Source of the DNA: RAM1 sp040376925
Lineage (GTDB): Bacteria > Pseudomonadota > Gammaproteobacteria > Burkholderiales > Burkholderiaceae_C
Direction of reading: 5' to 3'
NCBI GenBank assembly: GCA_040376925.1
Contig: JBEIPU010000145.1
Span: 1 to 10,993, forward strand
DNA length: 10,993 nucleotides
Within the stretch, counting starts at the first letter, position 1. Every line of letters starts with the position of its first letter. Shown piece after piece: positions 5,854 to 10,993 of the stretch. Under the pieces are notes generated by a model. It made no database searches, was not told where the DNA came from, and was given only the letters and a program-made list of their open reading frames with translations. Both the position numbers and the translations under genes were made by a program.

Positions 5854-7263
5854 TTGATTCGCGCAGTCACCACCAGCATCGACGCCACGGGGCCCGCCCC
5901 GCTTGAAACCGCACCCGCGCCGCTTGAGATGCGGCCGCGTGTGGGTCTGAGCCTTTTCTGGCGCACCTTTTTCCTGCTGGCCCTGCTGCTGATCGGCAGT
6001 ATCGTGGCCTGGCTGCAGACTTTTCGCGCGCTGGAGTTCGAACCCCGTGCGGTGCAAACGGCGCAGCAGATTGCCTCGCTGGTCAACCTGAGCCGGGCCG
6101 CGCTCATCCACTCCGACGCGATTGCCCGCGTGTCGCTCATCAAGACCCTGGCCGACCAGGAGGGCGTGCGCATCCTGCCGCGCGAACCGGGCGACAAATT
6201 CGAGCTGTTTGACGCCGAAACCCTGGACGAACGCGTGGTGGACGAGCTGGCCACGCGCCTGGGCAAGGGGACTGTGGTGGCCAGCATCGTCAACAACGAG
6301 CCAGGCCTGTGGATCGGCTTCAAGATCGATGCAGACTCCTACTGGCTGCTGATGGACCGCAACCGGTTCTCTCCGGTCGGGGGTAAAACCTGGCTGATCT
6401 GGCTGGTGATTGCCGCCGCACTGTCGCTGGCGGGCTCGGCGGTGATTGCGCGGCTGATCAACCGGCCGCTCAAGCAGCTGTCGTTCGCCGCCAGCCGCGT
6501 TCGCGACGGCGACTTCGACGCCAGCCGCCTGGACGAAAAGGCCGTGACCAGCGAAATCCGCGAGGTCAACATCGGCTTTAACCGCATGGCCCAGCAACTG
6601 GCCAAGATCGAGCAGGACCGCGCCGTCATGCTGGCCGGCATCTCGCATGACCTGCGCACCCCGCTGGCGCGCCTGCGGCTTGAAACCGAAATGAGCGTGG
6701 CCGACCAGGACGCACGCGACCACATGGCGGCCGACATCGACCAGCTGGACGCGATCATCGACAAGTTCCTGGACTACGCCCGGCCTGACCATGCCGAGCT
6801 GAAACCGGTGCTGCTCAACGACGTGATCGAGGCCTGCTTGTATGCCGTGCAGGACCAGGGCGACATGCGCATCAACCTGGACGTGACCAAGGGCCTGTAT
6901 GTGCTGGCCGACGAGGTGGAGCTGGCGCGCGTGCTGTCCAACCTGCTGGAAAACGCCCGCCGCTACGGCAAGACGCCCGAGACCGGTATTGCCGTGGTGG
7001 ACATTGCCGCCAAGGCGCGCGGTGAGTGGGTGCTGCTGAAGGTGCGCGACCACGGCATGGGCGTGTCCGCCGAGGCGCTGCCCAACCTGATCAAGCCGTT
7101 CTTCCGGGGGGACGCGGCGCGCACGGCGGCAACCGGCGCCGGCCTGGGCCTGGCGATTGTGGACAAGACCGTGCAGCGCATGGGCGGCATCTTTGCGCTG
7201 GCGAACACAACGTCGGGTGGCCTGGCCGCGCACATCAAGCTGCAAAAGCCCAAGCCTGAATAG
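5854..7263 (+). CDS. envZ: EnvZ-type sensor histidine kinase (RisS orthologue)
   Basis: This inner-membrane kinase of about 469 residues should autophosphorylate on His and pass the phosphate to the OmpR protein encoded just upstream. Domains in order: first membrane helix (about 32-52, LSLFWRTFFLLALLLIGSIV), a periplasmic sensor segment of about 125 residues, second helix (about 179-200, TWLIWLVIAAALSLAGSAVI), HAMP linker, and the HisKA helix with GISHDLRTPLAR (phosphorylated His265). The ATPase domain follows: N box LSNLLENARRYG (Asn367 region), G1 box DHGMGV, F box KPFFRGD and G2 box GAGLGLAIV. All catalytic motifs are present, so it should be active. The start is uncertain. I chose the TTG at 5854, with GGGG 10 nt upstream and coding-like third positions. 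Alternatives are a TTG at 5803 and the ATG at 5929, which begins MRPRVGLSLFWR just before the first helix. The gene ends 12 nt from the convergent ispF stop. Confidence 0.92.
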   Translation: MIRAVTTSIDATGPAPLETAPAPLEMRPRVGLSLFWRTFFLLALLLIGSIVAWLQTFRALEFEPRAVQTAQQIASLVNLSRAALIHSDAIARVSLIKTLADQEGVRILPREPGDKFELFDAETLDERVVDELATRLGKGTVVASIVNNEPGLWIGFKIDADSYWLLMDRNRFSPVGGKTWLIWLVIAAALSLAGSAVIARLINRPLKQLSFAASRVRDGDFDASRLDEKAVTSEIREVNIGFNRMAQQLAKIEQDRAVMLAGISHDLRTPLARLRLETEMSVADQDARDHMAADIDQLDAIIDKFLDYARPDHAELKPVLLNDVIEACLYAVQDQGDMRINLDVTKGLYVLADEVELARVLSNLLENARRYGKTPETGIAVVDIAAKARGEWVLLKVRDHGMGVSAEALPNLIKPFFRGDAARTAATGAGLGLAIVDKTVQRMGGIFALANTTSGGLAAHIKLQKPKPE

Positions 7264-7275
7264 GCCGTATCGGGG

Positions 7276-7752
7276 TCAGCGCGTCAGCAGCACCACCGCC
7301 CGCGCCTCGATGCTGAGCCCCTGCCCGACCGGGCCCAGCTTCTCAGCCGTCTTGGCCTTCACATTCACCTGATCCACCGCGACGCCCAGCGCCGCCGCGA
7401 CCGAGGCACGCATGGCCGCCATGTGCGGTGCCAGCCTGGGCGCCTGGGCGATCACGGTACTGTCCACATTGCCCAGCTGCCACCCCGCGTCACGCACGCG
7501 GCGTACAGCCTCGGCCAGCAGCACGGCCGAATCCGCGCCTTTGAAGCGCTCGTCTGTGTCCGGAAAGTGCGCGCCAATGTCGCCAAGCCCTGCCGCGCCC
7601 AGCAGCGCGTCGGTGATGGCGTGCAGCAGCACGTCGGCGTCGGAATGGCCCAGCAGGCCGCGCTCATACGGGATGTGCACGCCGCCGATGATGAGCTTGC
7701 GCCCCGGCACCAGCGCGTGTACGTCCCAGCCTTCGCCCACACGGATATTCAT
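7276..7752 (-). CDS. ispF: 2-C-methyl-D-erythritol 2,4-cyclodiphosphate synthase
   Basis: This 158-residue enzyme closes CDP-methylerythritol 2-phosphate to the 2,4-cyclodiphosphate with release of CMP, in the MEP route to isopentenyl diphosphate. It works as a cytosolic homotrimer with a divalent metal (zinc) at each active site. The metal ligands Asp10 and His12 (GEGWDVHAL) and His44 are present, as are GHSDADVLLHAITDALLGAA (35-54) and the C-terminal CDP-binding motif KAKTAEKLGPVGQG. The length is normal for the family. The ATG at 7752 has AGGAG (7766-7762) 9 nt upstream, inside the end of ispD. The start overlaps the ispD stop as ATGA, typical of translational coupling. It is the second gene of a two-gene operon. 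Confidence 0.97.
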   Translation of the reverse strand: MNIRVGEGWDVHALVPGRKLIIGGVHIPYERGLLGHSDADVLLHAITDALLGAAGLGDIGAHFPDTDERFKGADSAVLLAEAVRRVRDAGWQLGNVDSTVIAQAPRLAPHMAAMRASVAAALGVAVDQVNVKAKTAEKLGPVGQGLSIEARAVVLLTR

Positions 7753-8462
7753 CGGCTTTTGCTCCTGAGCACGGCCTCGGCCAGTGCGAAATCGTCGGGA
7801 TAGGTCACCTTGAAATTCTGCGAGCCGCCGGGAACCAGCAGCGGCCGGTGGCCCATCGCCTCCATCGCCCCGGCTTCGTCCGTGACGGCGTCGCCCGCCT
7901 GGGCCAGCGCATCCTGCAGCATGCCGATGCGGAACATCTGCGGTGTTTGGGCCAGCCATTTGCCGCTGCGGTCCACCGTGGCGCTGACGCGCCCGCCGGA
8001 TTCACTCTTGAGCGTATCGGCCAGCCGGTGGGCCAGCAGCCCGCCCACGGCGTCCTGCGCGCAGACGTCGATCAGTGCATTGATAAGCGCCGGCGTGACC
8101 AGGCACCGCGCGGCGTCATGCACCAGCACCCAGTCGCCGGGCGCCGCCCCTCTGTGCACCAGCGCCTGCAGGCCGTTGCGCACGCTGGCCGCGCGCGTGG
8201 CGCCGCCGCAGCCCGCCAGGGCAAAGGGGGCCTGCAGGGGTTGCAGGAAGTCATCGCCCGGCGCCACCACCACCAGGCACAGCGCAATACGGGGCACGGC
8301 GGCAAAGGCGGCGAGCGTGTGCCGCACCATGGGCTGCCCGGCCACCGGCTGGTACTGCTTGGGCACGGCAGTGCCCGCACGGCTGCCCGACCCCGCGCAG
8401 GGGATCAATGCAAAGAAGCGGGAAGCGGGCAAAGGAGGGGAATGCGGGGTGCTGACAGTCAT
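7749..8462 (-). CDS. ispD: 2-C-methyl-D-erythritol 4-phosphate cytidylyltransferase
   Basis: This 237-residue cytosolic enzyme joins CTP and methylerythritol 4-phosphate to form CDP-methylerythritol in the MEP isoprenoid pathway. The nucleotide-binding signature at the N-terminus is ALIPCAGSGSRAG followed by VPKQYQPVAGQPM, with Arg28 and Lys35 as the expected catalytic residues. Further family motifs are RAASVRNGL, LVHDAARCLVT, LAQTPQMFR, TDEAGAMEAMG and QNFKVTYPDDFALAE. It has about 14 residues before the first strand, rich in Pro and Ser, slightly longer than many homologues; a later start would have to use a codon other than ATG. The ATG at 8462 has GGGGG (8474-8470) 7 nt upstream. The stop overlaps the ispF start by 4 nt. 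It is divergent from mfd across 75 nt. Confidence 0.96.
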   Translation of the reverse strand: MTVSTPHSPPLPASRFFALIPCAGSGSRAGTAVPKQYQPVAGQPMVRHTLAAFAAVPRIALCLVVVAPGDDFLQPLQAPFALAGCGGATRAASVRNGLQALVHRGAAPGDWVLVHDAARCLVTPALINALIDVCAQDAVGGLLAHRLADTLKSESGGRVSATVDRSGKWLAQTPQMFRIGMLQDALAQAGDAVTDEAGAMEAMGHRPLLVPGGSQNFKVTYPDDFALAEAVLRSKSR

Positions 8463-8537
8463 GGGCTGGCCCCCATTCTAGAATTGGGCCTGCACACCCC
8501 TCCCTTTTTCAGGCGAGGGGTGTTTGCTATTTTTCTC
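8463..8537. promoter_or_regulatory. divergent control region between ispD and mfd
   Basis: These 75 nt hold two symmetric elements. The first is ATTCTAGAAT (8475-8484), a perfect 10-bp palindrome extended after one mismatch by CCC (8471-8473) and GGG (8486-8488). Because of its symmetry it reads TAGAAT, a 5/6 match to a -10 box, on both strands. The second is the hairpin described separately at 8494-8523. No good -35 box accompanies either TAGAAT: CTGACA at 8452-8457 is 21 nt away on the plus strand. TGCTATTTT at 8526-8533 could be an extended -10 box for a leaderless mfd mRNA. Confidence 0.4.
8494..8534 (+). terminator. terminator-like hairpin and T-rich tract just before mfd
   Basis: ACACCCCTC (8494-8502) pairs perfectly with GAGGGGTGT (8515-8523). 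Inside, CCT (8503-8505) pairs with AGG (8511-8513) past one unpaired C, leaving the loop TTTTC. The stem is followed on the plus strand by TTGCTATTTTT (8524-8534), as in an intrinsic terminator, and the mfd ATG follows at 8538. The minus-strand side has no T tract. Since ispD runs the other way, it cannot terminate ispD. It could act as an attenuator in an mfd leader, block transcripts arriving from antisense of ispD, or be a protein-binding site. Confidence 0.5.
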
Positions 8538-10993
8538 ATGGACTTACCCAAACTCGTTCCCGGCAAGCGCTTCACCCTGCCCCGCCCCGCAGGCTCGGCC
8601 GACGCCTTGCTGCTTGCCCGGCTGGCCCAGCGCGAAAAGGCCGCCGGCAAGCTCATGGCCATCGTCACCTCCGATGCGGCCGACGCACAGCGGCTGATGG
8701 AGGAGCTGGCGTTTTTTGCGCCCGACATCCGCACCGCCCTGTTCCCCGACTGGGAAACCCTGCCCTACGACAGCTTTTCGCCGCACCAGGACCTGATCAG
8801 CGAGCGCCTGGCCACGCTGTGGCGCATCAGCCAGAAAGACAAGGACACCGGCGCAGACGTGGTGGTGGTACCCGCCACCACAGCGCTGTACCGCGTGGCG
8901 CCGCCGTCGTTCCTGGCCGGCTACACCTTCCAGTTCAAGGTCAAACAGAAGCTGGACGAAGCCAGGCTCAAGGGGCAGCTCACCTTGGCGGGCTACAGCC
9001 ACGTGACGCAGGTGGTCAGCCCCGGCGAATACGCGGTGCGCGGCGGGCTGATCGACCTGTTCCCGATGGGCTCGCCCGTACCCTACCGGGTGGACCTGTT
9101 TGACGACGAGATCGACAGCATCCGTACCTTTGACCCCGACAGCCAGCGCAGCCTGTACCCGGTGCCCGAGGTTCGCCTGCTGCCGGGCCGTGAGTTCCCC
9201 ATGGACGACGCGGCGCGCGCCAAATTCCGCAGCCGCTGGCGCGAACTGCTGGACGGCGACCCCACGCGCAGCCGCATCTACAAGGACATGGGCAACGGCG
9301 TGGCCACCGCCGGCATCGAGTACTACCTGCCGCTGTTCTTTGACGACACGGCCACGGTGTTTGACTACCTGGGTGCCGACGCCACCGTGGTGCTGCACGG
9401 CGACCTGGAGCCGGCCTTCCAGCGCTTCTGGCAGGACACCAAGGACCGCTACCGCCTGGTGCACGGCGACCCTGAACGGCCCGTGCTGCCGCCCGAATCA
9501 CTGTTTCTGGGCACGGAGCAGTTCTACGCCCGTGCCAACGAGCACCCCCAGCTGGCCGTGCGCCCCGCCATTGAGGACGTGGCCGACAACGCGCATTTCC
9601 AGAAGCTGGGCGAGCTGTCGGTGGTGCGCGGCGCCGACGACCCGCTGGCGCGGCTGAAGGCCCATGTGCGCAACACGCAGCACCGCGTGCTGTTGCTGGC
9701 CGAAAGCGACGGCCGGCGCGAAAGCCTGCTGGACTTTGTGCGCGCCAGCCAGCTGTCGCCGCCAGCGTTTGATTCACTGCAGGAATTCCAGGCCAGCGAC
9801 GAAAAGCTGGGCATTGCCACGGCGGCACTGACCACCGGTTTCAGCTGGATGGAGCCCGGCATCGATTTCGTGACCGAGACCGAGCTGTTTGCCGCCGGGC
9901 CCACCACGCGCCGGCGCAAGAAGCAGGAGCAGGTCAGCGACGTCGAGGCGCTGATCAAGGACCTGAGCGAGCTGAACGTGGGCGACCCGGTGGTGCACAA
10001 CGCGCACGGCATCGGCCGCTACAAGGGCCTGGTCAACATGGACCTGGGCCAGGGCAGTTCGGAGTTCCTGCACCTGGAATACGCCGACAAGGCCACGCTG
10101 TATGTGCCGGTGAGCCAGTTGCACCTGATCAGCCGCTACACCGGCGTCAGCGCCGACGAGGCACCGCTGCACCGGCTGGGCAGCGGCCAGTGGGACAAGG
10201 CCAAGCGCAAGGCGGCCGAGCAAGTGCGCGACTCTGCGGCCGAGCTGCTGAACATCTACGCCCGCCGCGCAGCGCGCGAAGGGCACGCTTTCCGCTACAG
10301 CCCGCACGACTACGAAACCTTTGCCACCGATTTCGGCTTTGAAGAAACCGCCGACCAGCGCGCCGCCATCCACGCCGTGATCCAGGACATGATCAGCCCG
10401 CAGCCCATGGACCGGCTGGTCTGCGGGGACGTGGGCTTTGGCAAAACCGAGGTGGCCCTGCGCGCCGCGTTCATTGCGGTCACCGGCGGCAAGCAGGTGG
10501 CTTTCCTGGCGCCCACCACGCTGCTGGCCGAGCAGCACTACCAGACGCTGGTAGACCGATTTTCCAAGTGGCCGGTCAAGGTGGCCGAGGTGTCGCGCTT
10601 TCGCTCGGGCAAGGAGATCACCGCGTCCATCAAGGGCATTGCCGACGGCAGCGTGGACATCGTGGTGGGTACGCACAAGCTGCTGAGCGAGTCCACGAAG
10701 TTCAAGAACCTGGGTCTGCTGATCATTGACGAGGAGCACCGCTTTGGCGTGCGCCACAAAGAGGCCATGAAGGCCCTGCGCAGCGAGGTGGATGTGCTCA
10801 CCCTCACCGCCACGCCCATTCCGCGCACCTTGGGCCTGGCCATGGAGGGTTTGCGCGACCTCTCCGTGATTGCCACCGCCCCGCAACGCCGGCTGGCCAT
10901 CAAGACCTTTGTGCGAAATGAGGGCAAAGGCACCATCCGCGAAGCCGTGCTGCGCGAACTCAATCGCGGCGGGCAGGTCTACTTCCTGCACAA
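8538..10993 (+). CDS. mfd: transcription-repair coupling factor Mfd, partial (cut by the window edge)
   Basis: The frame stays open from the ATG at 8538 to the end, about 818 of the usual roughly 1150 residues. Mfd binds RNA polymerase stalled at DNA damage, pushes it off with its ATP-driven translocase, and recruits UvrA. The UvrB-like N-terminal module is present (PDWETLPYDSFSPHQDLISE near 70-90, VVSPGEYAVRGGLIDLFP near 155-175). The CarD-like polymerase-binding domain follows (about 478-545, VGDPVVHNAHGIGRYKGL). The RecG-like translocase shows Walker A GDVGFGKTE (from about 630), PTTLLAEQHY, DEEHRFGVRHKE (from 731) and TATPIPRTLGLAMEG (about 756). The second translocase half and C-terminal regulatory domain lie beyond the window. 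The ATG begins MDLPKLVPGKRF and has no ribosome-binding site nearby, because the only G-rich stretch is 17 nt upstream and inside the hairpin. No frameshift is seen. Confidence 0.96.
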   Translation, partial: MDLPKLVPGKRFTLPRPAGSADALLLARLAQREKAAGKLMAIVTSDAADAQRLMEELAFFAPDIRTALFPDWETLPYDSFSPHQDLISERLATLWRISQKDKDTGADVVVVPATTALYRVAPPSFLAGYTFQFKVKQKLDEARLKGQLTLAGYSHVTQVVSPGEYAVRGGLIDLFPMGSPVPYRVDLFDDEIDSIRTFDPDSQRSLYPVPEVRLLPGREFPMDDAARAKFRSRWRELLDGDPTRSRIYKDMGNGVATAGIEYYLPLFFDDTATVFDYLGADATVVLHGDLEPAFQRFWQDTKDRYRLVHGDPERPVLPPESLFLGTEQFYARANEHPQLAVRPAIEDVADNAHFQKLGELSVVRGADDPLARLKAHVRNTQHRVLLLAESDGRRESLLDFVRASQLSPPAFDSLQEFQASDEKLGIATAALTTGFSWMEPGIDFVTETELFAAGPTTRRRKKQEQVSDVEALIKDLSELNVGDPVVHNAHGIGRYKGLVNMDLGQGSSEFLHLEYADKATLYVPVSQLHLISRYTGVSADEAPLHRLGSGQWDKAKRKAAEQVRDSAAELLNIYARRAAREGHAFRYSPHDYETFATDFGFEETADQRAAIHAVIQDMISPQPMDRLVCGDVGFGKTEVALRAAFIAVTGGKQVAFLAPTTLLAEQHYQTLVDRFSKWPVKVAEVSRFRSGKEITASIKGIADGSVDIVVGTHKLLSESTKFKNLGLLIIDEEHRFGVRHKEAMKALRSEVDVLTLTATPIPRTLGLAMEGLRDLSVIATAPQRRLAIKTFVRNEGKGTIREAVLRELNRGGQVYFLH

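Noticed and set aside
5884..5925. Short repeat PAPLE-TAPAPLE near the EnvZ N-terminus as a sign of a duplication or repeat protein.
   Set aside because: Only two short Pro/Ala-rich copies in a region whose translation start is uncertain; probably low-complexity linker.
5578..7245. Long open frame on the minus strand opposite ompR and envZ.
   Set aside because: The plus strand encodes complete OmpR and EnvZ motifs here. The antisense product is low-complexity, His/Gln/Arg-rich, and matches no family I recognise.
8544..10991. Long minus-strand open frames opposite mfd (8544-9464 and 9774-10991).
   Set aside because: Shadow frames from the codon bias of mfd. The plus-strand reading is an unbroken Mfd sequence with all helicase motifs.
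1..10993. CRISPR arrays, insertion sequences, toxin-antitoxin or defence genes, or a novel system.
   Set aside because: No regularly spaced repeats, no transposase or recombinase motifs, and every frame with coding character belongs to a known housekeeping or regulatory family.

Overview
This window looks like ordinary core chromosome from a high-GC betaproteobacterium, most likely a member of the Comamonadaceae (Burkholderiales: Acidovorax, Hydrogenophaga, Polaromonas or Rhodoferax type). The tRNA-Val(GAC) sequence, the OmpR/EnvZ pair, the 3-hydroxybutyrate dehydrogenase and the strong G/C bias at third codon positions all fit. The genus assignment is an inference from protein character, not from a search.

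Layout: on the minus strand, reading right to left, an alpha/beta hydrolase gene (3296-2394) is followed after about 18 nt by relA (2375-171), and 31 nt beyond relA lies tRNA-Val(GAC) (139-63). Diverging from the hydrolase is a 3-hydroxybutyrate dehydrogenase gene, bdhA (3345-4115, +). bdhA meets tail-to-tail, with a 2-nt gap, an exported SIMPL-domain protein gene (4822-4118, -). A 235-nt intergenic region rich in small inverted repeats separates that gene from the divergent two-component operon ompR-envZ (5058-7263, +). envZ meets tail-to-tail, 12 nt apart, the ispD-ispF pair (8462-7276, -), whose ATGA overlap suggests translational coupling. Diverging from ispD after 75 nt is mfd (8538 to beyond the right edge, +), which runs off the window after about 818 codons.

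How the genes work together: relA makes (p)ppGpp in response to uncharged tRNA. bdhA oxidises 3-hydroxybutyrate released from polyhydroxybutyrate or present as a ketone body. ompR-envZ is an envelope/osmotic two-component system (orthologous to risA-risS of Bordetella). ispD and ispF are two steps of the MEP isoprenoid pathway. mfd couples transcription to nucleotide excision repair.

I found no mobile element, CRISPR array, phage gene, toxin-antitoxin pair or defence gene, and no gene family that looks undescribed. The points worth a second look are regulatory: a strong terminator-like hairpin directly before the mfd start codon; a palindromic TAGAAT/TAGAAT element between ispD and mfd; a possible hairpin over the envZ ribosome-binding site; a dyad upstream of ompR; and the relA/tRNA-Val and hydrolase/bdhA neighbourhoods.
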